Assembly: GCA_965222655.1 (NCBI GenBank)
Contig: CBDCUP010000019.1
Coordinates: 310,001 to 374,000 of the forward strand
Length of the DNA stretch: 64,000 nucleotides
Origin: CAUZIZ01 sp965222655
Lineage (GTDB): Bacteria; Acidobacteriota; UBA6911; RPQK01; JAJDTT01
Direction: 5' to 3'
The notes beneath the pieces were generated by a model. That model saw only the letters and a program-made list of their open reading frames with translations, made no database searches and had not been told where the DNA came from. The position numbers and the translations under genes were made by a program. Below, one piece after another: positions 5,752 through 13,970 of this stretch (position 1 is its first letter; each line of letters starts with the position of its first letter).

Positions 5752-6738
5752 TCAGAGTCCCTCTATTTCCTTGATCCTTCGAGTCAAGGCAGGCACGACT
5801 TCGAGGAGATCGGCTACGATCCCGTAGTTGGCGATATTGAAGATGGGAGCATTGGGGTCGCTGTTGATGGCCACGATACAGCCTGAGTTTCTCATCCCAA
5901 CGACGTGCTGGATCGCTCCCGAGATGCCGCAGGCGAGATAGAGCCGGGGAGAAACGGTTTGCCCCGAACTGCCTATTTGTCGGGACCGTTCCAGCCACTC
6001 GCTGTCAACCGCCGCACGGCTGGCCCCGATCTCAGCGCCCAGGACCTCTGCTAGTTCCTGGATGATCTTCAGGTTCGCGGCCTCTTTGATGCCTCTGCCG
6101 ACGGCCACGATGATCTCGGCCTTTCCCAGGTCCACCCTCTCTTTAGCGGACGCAACCACCTCGAGCGACTTTCGTTTCACCTCTATCTGCGAAAGGTCGA
6201 CCGTCCGCTCTACGACCGAGCAACTACCCTGGAGGATGTCGTCGGAGCTGACCGCCCCCGACTGCAAAGTCACCAGCCAGGGCGGAGCCGAGCGGATCCG
6301 TACATCGGCATTGATCTTGTTTCGGAACATCTGTCGTGAAAACAGGAGTTCGTCACCGCGTTGCTTGTAGCCAATACAGTCCGTGACCAGACCTGATTTC
6401 AAGCTGGCGGCAAGCCTGGGAGCCAGATCGATGTTCTGGTAGGTGTGAGCCATCAGAAACAGATCGGGCCGATCTTCCACCAGAATCTGACGCAAGGTCT
6501 CAGAGTAGATGTCGGGATTGTACTCACTGAGCCGTTCGTGTTGAACCGCAAGGACCGCTTCGGCCTTCCTGCCGATGACCTGCTGCGCCAGGGCCGCGGC
6601 ATCTTGTCCCAGGATCAGCGGGTGAAGAGAGCCTCCCAGGTCCCGGGCCAGCTGCTGGCCAAAGACCAGCGTTTCCCAGGAGGCGGAGGGGATCTTTCCG
6701 TCACTGTGATCGAGCAGGGCGTAGATGGTGTTCGTCAT
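5752..6738 (-). CDS. etfA: Electron transfer flavoprotein, alpha subunit
   Basis: The alpha subunit holds the FAD that passes electrons from acyl-CoA or amine dehydrogenases to the respiratory chain. The 328-aa protein has the ETF N-terminal domain, then the conserved C-terminal FAD domain with VAVGRG (about 212), SGQTVSPRLYLACGISGAIQ-type FAD contacts (about 258-277) and INSDPNAPIFNIANYGIVADL near the end, all diagnostic for EtfA/FixB. It follows etfB by 19 nt and precedes the MDR gene by 7 nt. Sarcosine oxidation at 42.6 kb uses its own oxidase, so this ETF more likely serves acyl-CoA oxidation. Confidence 0.95.
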   Translation of the reverse strand: MTNTIYALLDHSDGKIPSASWETLVFGQQLARDLGGSLHPLILGQDAAALAQQVIGRKAEAVLAVQHERLSEYNPDIYSETLRQILVEDRPDLFLMAHTYQNIDLAPRLAASLKSGLVTDCIGYKQRGDELLFSRQMFRNKINADVRIRSAPPWLVTLQSGAVSSDDILQGSCSVVERTVDLSQIEVKRKSLEVVASAKERVDLGKAEIIVAVGRGIKEAANLKIIQELAEVLGAEIGASRAAVDSEWLERSRQIGSSGQTVSPRLYLACGISGAIQHVVGMRNSGCIVAINSDPNAPIFNIANYGIVADLLEVVPALTRRIKEIEGL

Positions 6739-6757
6739 CTCTTCAGAAGCGTCACGC

Positions 6758-7540
6758 TTAGATTACCTTGGCCTCTTTCCTCAGCTTCTCCACCAGTGTC
6801 TCCGCCAGAGTCTCGACGTTGCCCTCGAGCATCTCCGCCTTGGTGTGGGTCTGGGGGACATAGAGGTCAACTATCTCCAATTGCGGCATCGAGGCGAAGT
6901 CCAGCTCCAACTCACCTAGCTGGATGTTTCGAATCTCCTTCTTTTTGGCTTGCATGATTCCTCGCAGTGGGGGGAAACGAACCTGAGAAATCCCGGCCTG
7001 AATAGCGAGTACGGCAGGCAGGGACATCTCCACCCACTGGAAAAAGCCACTTTCCATCTCTCGAAGCGCCCTTACCTTCCCCAGGCTGGGATCGACATCA
7101 ATCTGCATGACGATGGTGGCATGAGGTATCCCCAACAATTCGGCCAGGATCACGCCGGTCTGACCGTAACCGTAGTCGTCCGACTGAGTTCCCAGCAGGA
7201 TCAATTCGAACTCCTCGGGACCCAGCACGCCAGCCAAAGCCGCCGCCACGGTGTAGGGACTGGTAAGCTCGCTGGACTCATCGACGACCCTGATCCCGCG
7301 GTCCGCCCCCATGGCCAAAGCCTTACGCATCGACTTCTCGGAGCCCGTCGGTCCCGCGGTCACGACGACCACTTCACCTCCGTGCTGCTCTTTCAGCTTC
7401 AGGGCTTCTTCCAGGGAGTACTCGTCGCACTCGCTGATGTCGTAGGTGAGATCGGAGTCTTGGATCCAGGGCCTGTCTTCGCGCAGTTGGTAGCGGCTTT
7501 CGCGTCCGGGAACTGCCTTGAGACAGGTCGCGAGCTTCAT
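6758..7540 (-). CDS. etfB: Electron transfer flavoprotein, beta subunit
   Basis: The beta subunit pairs with EtfA and binds AMP. The 260-aa sequence shows the family's order: N-terminal KAVPG, then VTAGPTGSEKSMRKALAMGADRGI (about 60-84), GTQSDDYGYGQTGVILAELLG (about 117-137) and LPAVLAIQAGISQVRFPPL with the ETF beta signature following. Its start codon overlaps the stop of the upstream zinc-ribbon gene (ATGA), so translation is coupled. Length is normal for the family. Confidence 0.95.
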   Translation of the reverse strand: MKLATCLKAVPGRESRYQLREDRPWIQDSDLTYDISECDEYSLEEALKLKEQHGGEVVVVTAGPTGSEKSMRKALAMGADRGIRVVDESSELTSPYTVAAALAGVLGPEEFELILLGTQSDDYGYGQTGVILAELLGIPHATIVMQIDVDPSLGKVRALREMESGFFQWVEMSLPAVLAIQAGISQVRFPPLRGIMQAKKKEIRNIQLGELELDFASMPQLEIVDLYVPQTHTKAEMLEGNVETLAETLVEKLRKEAKVI

Positions 7541-7980
7541 TTCTTGAACAAGCGCTCGAAAGCCTCACGCGGGTCTGTGGGACTCGATTCAGTGCTGGTA
7601 GTCCGCTGGGAGCTGACGACTTTCTCTACCGCTGTTCGGGTTTCAAAGAAATCACACATATTCCCCATGTCCTTTTTGGGAACGCGCTCCGGAATCGGTT
7701 CCGTGCACTCGAAGCGAGCGGTGGGGTCGAAGTGGACACAGTTTTTGCAGGTATGGAGGTCCGCCTCGCACTTGAGGCACTTGCTCGTATAGGTCACTTC
7801 GTCAAAGGATGTAGGGAGGGAGGCGCCACACAATGCGCACCGAACCACCTTGTGAAATCCGGTCATTCTGGGAGAGCGGGGACCTTCTCGAGAGGATGGA
7901 GAGCGTGGTTTCCGCTCTTTCTGGCGCCGCTCAGATCGCTCTGACCCGTCGCCGTAGCCCGGCTGCCGATACTTCTTCAT
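7537..7980 (-). CDS. Small zinc-ribbon protein, first gene of the etf operon
   Basis: A 147-aa protein of unknown function. Residues 1-38 are basic and low in complexity (rich in R, K, S, E). The centre (about 48-110) has paired cysteines CALC, CLKC, CKNC and further single Cys residues, arranged as one or two treble-clef/zinc ribbons. The tail is acidic and serine-rich and ends FERLFKK. GAGGT lies 9 nt before the start. The ATGA overlap with etfB makes it part of the etf operon. Regulatory or metal/iron-sulfur handling roles are possible, but nothing in the sequence decides this. Confidence 0.85.
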   Translation of the reverse strand: MKKYRQPGYGDGSERSERRQKERKPRSPSSREGPRSPRMTGFHKVVRCALCGASLPTSFDEVTYTSKCLKCEADLHTCKNCVHFDPTARFECTEPIPERVPKKDMGNMCDFFETRTAVEKVVSSQRTTSTESSPTDPREAFERLFKK

Positions 7981-8030
7981 GGGTGAATACCTCGGTTGAG
8001 AGTTTTCAATCCTCTTGACAGAGCCGTCCT

Positions 8031-8210
8031 AACCCGCATTTCTCATCGCTGGTCTACTACGTCGCCGCAATCATCCGCCCTGGCTGCGTTACGCTCTCTC
8101 GGCCTCCTCGACGTACTGCACGAGTACGACTGCGGGGGCCTCGGTCGCAAGCCTTGCCAGGACGGCCCTTGCGGCGCCTCGCTACGACAAGCGATGAGAA
8201 ATCCGGGTTA
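8031..8210. repeat. 180-bp palindromic repeat, copy A
   Basis: The ends pair as inverted repeats (ACCCGCATTTCTCATCGC ... GCGATGAGAAATCCGGGT) and the body is nearly identical to copy B at 29979-30158. The centre contains further dyads such as GTACTGCACGAGTAC. A stop-free frame across it is an accident of composition. It behaves like a small non-autonomous element or bacterial interspersed repeat. The remaining 145 bp to the next gene hold nothing recognisable. Confidence 0.85.
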
Positions 8211-8355
8211 ACGCAGTGCAACCTGGGCTGCATCTAAACGATGCACTCCCACACCATTGATCTCCCCTTGTACCCGCTTTGTTTAGTAAGTCTGTCTACA
8301 CTCGCCGCCCCAGCTGCGGGGTGTAGGACTTAGATGTCTAAGTAGTTGTTCTAAA

Positions 8356-8868
8356 TCAGAGTCCTGCGCAGGTGCTCTTGACGCCGCCAATTTCCAAGGC
8401 ATCTGATCCGAAATCGATACGACGGATAATCCCCTCTTTGTCGACGACGAGCGTCGTTCTCTTGGAGATGCCCCGATCCGGATCATACACTCCATAGGCT
8501 TGACTGACCGTCCGGTGGGGGAAATCACTCAGAAGAGGGAATTCGACCCCGAGCTTCTCGCGATACGCCTTGAGCGAGAATCTAGCATCAACGCTGATTC
8601 CGAATATTTGCGTATCCTTGTCGTTGAAGTATGCGATATCAGACTGATATCGCTGAAGTTCCGTCGTTCAGCCTCCGGTAAACGCGAGCACGAAAAAGGC
8701 AAGAACAACATTCTTCTTGCCTCCGAAGTCACTCAGACGTACCTTGTTTCCGTCCTGGTCGGATAGTTCGAAGTCAGGCGCTACATCACCCACGTTGAGG
8801 TTACTTGATTGGGCTTGAGCGAACCCGATCATGAAACAACAAACGACAAGAGTTCTGAGCAGCTTCAT
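8356..8868 (-). CDS. Exported peroxiredoxin with selenocysteine at the active site
   Basis: Reading through one TGA gives a complete 170-aa AhpC/TSA peroxiredoxin that reduces hydrogen peroxide or organic peroxides. Residues 1-19 are a signal peptide (AQA before the cut). Then come VAPDFELSDQDG and the active-site motif FTGGUTTEL at 63-71, where the usual form is FTPxCTTEL, so the TGA codon (8668-8670, residue 67) stands exactly at the peroxidatic cysteine. Downstream the family continues normally (FGISVD, FPLLSDF, TTLVVDKEGIIRR), and a Cys near the C-terminus could resolve the selenenic acid. A hairpin with a GU-containing loop follows the TGA. A simple nonsense mutation is possible but would not explain the hairpin. 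Confidence 0.85.
8633..8653 (-). promoter_or_regulatory. Bacterial SECIS-like hairpin
   Basis: Fourteen nt after the TGA, the minus strand has a perfect 9-bp stem GCGATATCA / TGATATCGC closed by a small loop that begins with GU. Position, size and the GU in the loop fit bacterial SECIS elements that bind SelB, and the stem also encodes residues of the protein. Confidence 0.75.
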
Positions 8869-8889
8869 ACTCTTGATTCTAGGACGTTG

Positions 8890-9147
8890 ATGCCCAGGAA
8901 GCAAATCAATTTCTACACACGACCCGGTTGCCACCTGTGCGAGGATGCTCTCAAAGTATTGCAAGATCTCCGAAGGGAATTCAAGTTCAGTCTCACAATC
9001 GTGGACATCTCTGATTCAGAGGACCTGGTCGCCCGCTATGGCAACGACATCCCGGTAGCAGAGCTCGAGGGCCGGAGAATTTTCAAGCACCGAACGGATC
9101 GACGAGTTATGCGACGAGTTTTGAGCCGGCTTTGTGCAGCGGAGTAG
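8890..9147 (+). CDS. Glutaredoxin-like thiol-disulfide protein
   Basis: An 85-aa thioredoxin-fold protein of the glutaredoxin-like family (PF05768 type). After a first strand (INFYTRPG) comes the redox motif CHLC at 12-15, then helix EDALKVLQDLRRE and the family's cis-proline region NDIPVAEL near 58-64. The start was set at MPRKQINFY, with AGGA just upstream, because the longer frame overlaps the divergent peroxiredoxin promoter. Only 21 bp separate the two start codons. It could be the electron donor of the Sec-peroxiredoxin, but the lack of a signal peptide argues that they act in different compartments. Confidence 0.85.
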   Translation: MPRKQINFYTRPGCHLCEDALKVLQDLRREFKFSLTIVDISDSEDLVARYGNDIPVAELEGRRIFKHRTDRRVMRRVLSRLCAAE

Positions 9148-9319
9148 TAGGCTATAGTGACTACCAGATTCGCAGGCTGAGTTCTCATTGGATCGGCATC
9201 GCGTTTTTCAAGAAATGAAAACCTTCAACCTGCATCTTGTAACCTGCTAACCTGTAACCTATGACATTCATCCCCGAATCTTTCCCCGTGAGAACCTCGA
9301 AGGCCGAGCAGGAAACAAC

Positions 9320-9862
9320 ATGAAGATCTACACGGGTAGAGGTGACACTGGTTTGACCTCACTTTTCAGCGGGCAGCGTGTTGGAAAGGACGCCCTTCGG
9401 GTCGAGGCCTATGGAACGCTAGACGAGCTGAATTCGATTCTGGGGAGTGCGCTGGCTTTCAGCCAGAATGCTGAAGTGGCCAGTATCCTCAAGGATCTTC
9501 AAGACAAGCTCTTTCGCTCCGGATCCGATCTGGCTACGATTACCGGTGAGAGGGTTCGACGTCTGGGCGAGCCGGATTGGAGGGGACTCGAGACTACGAT
9601 TGATCGGTTGGAGTCCGATCTTCCCCCCTTGAAGAACTTCATACTCCCCGGCGGTTCGCCCGCTGCATCCTTGATTCAGGTCGGACGCTCGGTATGCCGG
9701 CGAGCGGAGCGGTTGGCCGTGAGCCTGGCCAACCAGGAAGGCGACGTCAATCCGCATCTCATCGTTTATTTGAATCGGCTTTCCGATCTGCTTTTTGTTC
9801 TGGGACGCTATGAAAATCTCAAAGAGGGTGGGCAGGAGACCATCTGGAAGGAGGAAGCTTGA
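9320..9862 (+). CDS. Cob(I)alamin adenosyltransferase, PduO type
   Basis: The enzyme transfers the adenosyl group of ATP to cobalamin, giving coenzyme B12. The 180-aa protein has the PduO-type N-terminal ATP-binding signature IYTGRGDTGLTSLFSGQ (about 3-19), YGTLDELNSILG (31-42) and the C-terminal helices with VCRRAERLAV and YLNRLSDLLFVLGR. Length is normal. Its TGA stop overlaps the TTG start of the next gene, so the two are co-translated. The B12-binding radical SAM protein at 61.4 kb uses cobalamin but need not depend on this step. Confidence 0.93.
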   Translation: MKIYTGRGDTGLTSLFSGQRVGKDALRVEAYGTLDELNSILGSALAFSQNAEVASILKDLQDKLFRSGSDLATITGERVRRLGEPDWRGLETTIDRLESDLPPLKNFILPGGSPAASLIQVGRSVCRRAERLAVSLANQEGDVNPHLIVYLNRLSDLLFVLGRYENLKEGGQETIWKEEA

Positions 9863-10839
9863 AGACTTTGGGTCTCGAGGCGTGCCCAAAGTGTAGAGGC
9901 TCGGGCTGGATTGTCCAGGCCGATGCCGAACGAGACCAGGTGGCCCCCTGTCCCGAGTGCAGCTCCAAGCTTCGGATGCAGCGACTCCTGGCGAATGCCA
10001 AGATCCCGCCTCGCTACCTTTCCCGCGGCTTCGACGTCTACTCGATTCACCACCCCCTGCAGGGGCGTGCTCTCCGCCGGGCGATTGAATACGTGGAGGC
10101 TTTTCCAGCCGTCCCGCGAGGACTTCTCTTCCTGGGCCCCTGTGGAGTAGGGAAGACTCACCTGGCGGTTGCGATTCTGAAGGCGGTTGTCCAGGCCAAA
10201 GAGGTTTCGGCAAGGTTCGTGGACGAAGCGGAATTGCTGCGGCGGCTGATGTATTCCTATGGCCCCGATTCTCCGGAGACAGAAAGGGAGCTCTTACTGC
10301 CTCTTCTTTCGGCCGATCTCGTGGTCTGGGACGACCTCGGCACGGGCAGACCCACCGAGTGGGTGGCGGAGACGATCCGGACGGTCTTGAATCACCGATA
10401 CACCTACAACAAGCAGACTCTTCTAACCAGTAACTGGCCCGTGGAGACTCAAGTAAGAAACCGCCTGGGAAAGGAATCGCTGAAGGATCAAACTCTCGCT
10501 GAACGGATTGGCTTGAGGTTGTATTCCCGCGTTATGGAGATGTGTGAACTGTTGCAAGTGGACGGACCCGATGCACGGACTGAAATTCACAAGGCTGGGT
10601 TGGATTTCCAGCAGGATCACAAGCAGGGCTCAACGATGAGCCTGCCCCCGGGAATTCTGCGCTGCACCAAGTGCGAATCACGCCAAGTCAGGCCGGTTGA
10701 CTACTCTCGCCCTCGAGGTTCGGGAGAAGGCGAACATGTTGAAGTTTCCTGTCTGTGCGAGGACTGCGACGAGCACTTCCTGGCCCGCTTCTTCTCGCAG
10801 GGTTCTCGGGTTGAGTATCCCGGCATCGCGGCATCCTAG
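9859..10839 (+). CDS. DnaC/IstB-like ATPase with zinc ribbons at both ends
   Basis: A 326-aa AAA+ protein similar to DnaC/IstB/DnaI helicase loaders. The N-terminus has a zinc ribbon (CPKC at 9-12, CPEC at 31-34), as in DnaI. The ATPase core shows Walker A GPCGVGKT (about 92-99), Walker B VVWDDLG (about 148-154) and a sensor segment LLTSNWP. The C-terminal 70 residues carry a second Cys cluster (CTKC and CLCEDC). No transposase is adjacent, so a chromosomal helicase loader or nucleic-acid remodelling ATPase is more likely than an IS21 helper. The start is TTG, chosen because GGAGG lies just before it and the cobalamin gene overlaps. Confidence 0.82.
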   Translation: MKTLGLEACPKCRGSGWIVQADAERDQVAPCPECSSKLRMQRLLANAKIPPRYLSRGFDVYSIHHPLQGRALRRAIEYVEAFPAVPRGLLFLGPCGVGKTHLAVAILKAVVQAKEVSARFVDEAELLRRLMYSYGPDSPETERELLLPLLSADLVVWDDLGTGRPTEWVAETIRTVLNHRYTYNKQTLLTSNWPVETQVRNRLGKESLKDQTLAERIGLRLYSRVMEMCELLQVDGPDARTEIHKAGLDFQQDHKQGSTMSLPPGILRCTKCESRQVRPVDYSRPRGSGEGEHVEVSCLCEDCDEHFLARFFSQGSRVEYPGIAAS

Positions 10840-11107
10840 GCCGAGATCGAATCGAACCGTATAAAAATGCGGTTTGGCTTGTCCAAGTAGACTTTTTCGA
10901 TCCAGATGGATCTCTGTAGGGGGGGTGGGGGCCCCGATACGTGTGCGTTGTTTTTTTTCAGACCCTGCGCATAGAATCGGGCAGGTTCGGCATAGGCTCA
11001 TAGAGTCGAGGTAGGAATTGTGTGCGTGAGTATTTTCGGGCTGAGACCAGGCGCTTGTGCCTGATTTGATGTGGATCTTGGCTCCCGTAATCTGTAAGGA
11101 GGATTAG

Positions 11108-12340
11108 ATGTTCCAGTTTAGGTTTTCGCTGGTGCTTGGTCTGGTGACCTTGTTTTTCACGCCCGGTTACGGAGCGATCAAGAGGCTCGACGATCCGAAC
11201 GCCTTTTCAGGTGCTTCCGTGACGATCGACTTCGAAGGTCAGATCGAGGGAGCTGATGCCCGTAATCTGTTCGGCTCATGGCATTTGGCTTTCAAGGCGC
11301 CAGATCCCGACACCGTCCGGATCCGGAGCGAGTTCGTCCTCTTTTCGAACAATGTCATCAGAAACGAGGCCTTGGAGGGCTCTTCATCCGGCAGGCCTCT
11401 TATTATCAATCTTGGCCACCCATTCAAACGGGTTGGGTTCGTGCTCGGGAACGGCGGGCCCGGAGTGAGCGCCACGGCGCGGGCCTTTGATGAACAGGGA
11501 AACCTCCTGGGTGCCGAGATCGTAGATGATCTGATGGAGACCACTTTTCTTGGATTGGAGGATGAGGGAACCGCAGGCATCGCGAAGGTCACCATAGACT
11601 ACGGAGCCTCTGATGCCGAGGAGCAGATCGACGATTTCATTTTCGACTATGGCTCTTCCCACGTGTTCAACACCTATGTTGCTCAGGTGGCCGACGCCCT
11701 TCAACTACAGACGGTGCTTGTCGTCTCGAATCTGAGTGCCACCACCGCTGATGGCGAACTGAGACTCTTTGACACGACCGGTGCTCCCCTTTCTCTCGAC
11801 CTGAGTGGTACCACTGCCAGCGTCTTTCCATTTTCGATTGAGCCCTTCGGATCCGCCACTTTCAATACCACCGGGCTTGGTCCTGATGTGTCGGTTGGGT
11901 ACGCGTGCATCGAGGCCAATGCGCCTGTGGGGTCCACCGCCATCTTCAGGATCTTGGATGCCGAAGGGAATGCGACCTCGGAAGCGGGAATCGGAGGATC
12001 CACCGGCACGTATATTTCAGTGGGTGTAGTGCAGAGGCGTATCCAGGGCGACGTCAACAGCGGCATTGCTGCCGTCAATATCTCCCCGGACATGAACGCC
12101 AGCAGCATTCGGCTGCTCAATGGCGCTGGGGTCGAGATCGCCTCAGACCTCGATTTTCTGGACCTGGAAGGAGGCCAGCAGAAGGCTCGCTTCTTGAACG
12201 AGATCTTCCCGGGCCTCCCGGCTGAAGACTTGGATGGTACACTGGTAATCACGAGTGACAAACCACTGGTGGTCGCAATTCTTCGCACCGCCGCCGGTCT
12301 TGTTATCTCGAGTCTGCCCGTAGGGAGTACACAGAAATAG
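11108..12340 (+). CDS. Large exported protein of unknown function
   Basis: A 410-aa protein with a clear signal peptide (hydrophobic LVLGLVTLFFTPGYG). The mature part is rich in G, S, T, D and A and predicted to be mostly beta strands. Residues about 25-180 resemble extracellular beta-sandwich domains (TIDFEG..., VGFVLGNGGPGVSATA, FDEQGNLLG). Residues 190-410 repeat a pattern of short strands such as LVVSNLSATTADGELRLFD. No catalytic motif is seen. AGGAGG lies 6 nt before the start. The family was not recognised; an adhesion or cell-surface role is only a guess. Confidence 0.8.
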   Translation: MFQFRFSLVLGLVTLFFTPGYGAIKRLDDPNAFSGASVTIDFEGQIEGADARNLFGSWHLAFKAPDPDTVRIRSEFVLFSNNVIRNEALEGSSSGRPLIINLGHPFKRVGFVLGNGGPGVSATARAFDEQGNLLGAEIVDDLMETTFLGLEDEGTAGIAKVTIDYGASDAEEQIDDFIFDYGSSHVFNTYVAQVADALQLQTVLVVSNLSATTADGELRLFDTTGAPLSLDLSGTTASVFPFSIEPFGSATFNTTGLGPDVSVGYACIEANAPVGSTAIFRILDAEGNATSEAGIGGSTGTYISVGVVQRRIQGDVNSGIAAVNISPDMNASSIRLLNGAGVEIASDLDFLDLEGGQQKARFLNEIFPGLPAEDLDGTLVITSDKPLVVAILRTAAGLVISSLPVGSTQK

Positions 12341-12410
12341 CGCTTCGAGTGCCTTGTGGCCTGTACTTTTACGATGGGCTAGCCGGCTTGCTCCCCTAGG
12401 TATCAAGGTG

Positions 12411-12779
12411 ATGAAACTCAGTGCTCCCTTCCATATGTTTCGTCGAGGGTATCGATCTCATCTGAAGCTGGGGGTCCTGGTGGCTTGGGGATTCATGGCC
12501 CTGGCCCAAGCAGACGAATGGGTTGGAGTCTGGCGGATTACAGCCGTCGACGGCAGTCCCCTGGGAGTCACCTACCACCTTGCAATTTCAGGCGCAGAGG
12601 AGCGTAGTATTCGAGTCTTTGATGAGACTGGAAGACCCCTGATCGTACTGGACACGCATTTTGACGAGGCAGAACTGAATCTGGTGAGCACTCGAGTCGC
12701 CAGTAGGCCTCTACCCCTGCGCCTGCAGGCGACACGCACAGAGGGTCGACTTAACAGTCTCGGAATTTCAATCAAGTGA
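12411..12779 (+). CDS. Small exported protein of unknown function
   Basis: A 122-aa protein with a signal peptide (LKLGVLVAWGFMALAQA, cut before DEWVG). The rest (VGVWRITAVDGSPLGVTYHLAI...) reads as one small beta-barrel, like lipocalin- or avidin-sized folds, but no family motif was recognised. ATG 12411 was chosen over the longer frame because an AAGG stands before it. It follows the previous secreted protein by about 70 nt. Confidence 0.6.
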   Translation: MKLSAPFHMFRRGYRSHLKLGVLVAWGFMALAQADEWVGVWRITAVDGSPLGVTYHLAISGAEERSIRVFDETGRPLIVLDTHFDEAELNLVSTRVASRPLPLRLQATRTEGRLNSLGISIK

Positions 12780-12935
12780 GCTGTTCTCTGAGACCGCCCT
12801 TTCGTCACAGCCGGGGTGTCCCGAAACAGCCTTTTACGGCCTTGGCCGTCGGCACGAAGTGCCTACCTACTTAAAGGTGAGTGGACTCATATCCACCCCC
12901 AATACCCTACGGGAGGACAGCTAACCGGTGTTAAA

Positions 12936-13883
12936 GTGAGTGCACTCTCAGGCGATTGGCAGCCCTTTAAAAAGTTGCGTAAACGTCACCAGGGCCCGTT
13001 CCTGGATGCTACCACGCTGCTCTGTGAAAGTGAAAAGTGGGAGACTTTCGAGGACTTTTCTGCATTCTGGGATCAGGAGGTAGAATCGAGTTTCTATTTG
13101 TTGCTCCAGGACCTGCTCTATAGCGATCGAGTAACACCGGAGAAGAAGGAGAAAGAGCTCAGGCGTATCTTTGCTCAGGTGAAGCGGCCGGGGGCGAAAC
13201 TTGATTTCGTCCTGCATTTTCCGGAGCTGGTCGAGAGTGCGATCCGGGAGGTTACTGCTCAGTTCCCCGACTGGCAGCCGAGTTTCCACATCGTCAGCAC
13301 CGTGGGCCCTTCCGCAGTCACAACGAAGATCCTCTGGAGCCGACCTCTGGGCCCCGATGGAGGTTACAAGTGCTGCTCTGAAGAAGTCGTTGAGGTGAGG
13401 GACGAAGTGTATCTTCTCTTCGATCCCTTCAGGTTGGCATCGAGGCCGGAGATTGCCCCGATCGTGGTGAAAAGACAGCTGTTTACGGCTCTTCTTTGGC
13501 CCATCACCAATCAGTCGATGGGCGCTGGCGACTCCCCCTTGAGCATGGAGATCTTTCGCCGCGGACTGGCGCTCCATCTTGCCTTGCAAAATGCAAGTCC
13601 AGATTATGCTTCTTTCCCGGGCGAAGGGTTCCCTGGCGACGCGAGTCGGCTCCAACGAGACCTTTACAAGGCCACCTCGTTAGTTTGGAAAAATTATTTT
13701 CCACACAGTCTCAACTTCGCACAGGGTCTGGGATACCGCTGGGGGCGCCATTTCGCCCGTTCCCTCACACGCCGTTTCAGCACCAGCCAGTTGGCGATGT
13801 TGCAAGAGGGCCAGATCAGGAAGGAATGGAGTCGATATCTGACTCGTGCGTTTCGAGAGAAGGTGACACCCCGCGGCCCTTGA
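12936..13883 (+). CDS. Hypothetical protein
   Basis: A protein of about 315 aa with no motif that could be assigned. It is mixed alpha/beta, without signal peptide or membrane segments, with many aromatic and charged residues. The composition and lack of stop codons over nearly 1 kb support a real gene. The start is uncertain: the frame is open from 12816, but GGAGG at about 12912 suggests translation from GTG 12936. The arrangement (helical N-terminus, central strands, then SMEIFRRGLALHLALQ) recalls DUF2268-like putative proteases, but the HExxH motif is absent. Confidence 0.65.
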   Translation: MSALSGDWQPFKKLRKRHQGPFLDATTLLCESEKWETFEDFSAFWDQEVESSFYLLLQDLLYSDRVTPEKKEKELRRIFAQVKRPGAKLDFVLHFPELVESAIREVTAQFPDWQPSFHIVSTVGPSAVTTKILWSRPLGPDGGYKCCSEEVVEVRDEVYLLFDPFRLASRPEIAPIVVKRQLFTALLWPITNQSMGAGDSPLSMEIFRRGLALHLALQNASPDYASFPGEGFPGDASRLQRDLYKATSLVWKNYFPHSLNFAQGLGYRWGRHFARSLTRRFSTSQLAMLQEGQIRKEWSRYLTRAFREKVTPRGP

Positions 13884-13970
13884 GGATACGCCTGTTGGCA
13901 CGACCTGATTGACCGTGATGGCGGTGGTTTCCACAGACAATTCTCCTTATCCCGAACAGATCACCAAACC

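Noticed and set aside
8283..8528. 81-codon ORF downstream of the peroxiredoxin
   Set aside because: It is a shadow in another frame of the peroxiredoxin C-terminal half, which is recovered by reading through TGA.
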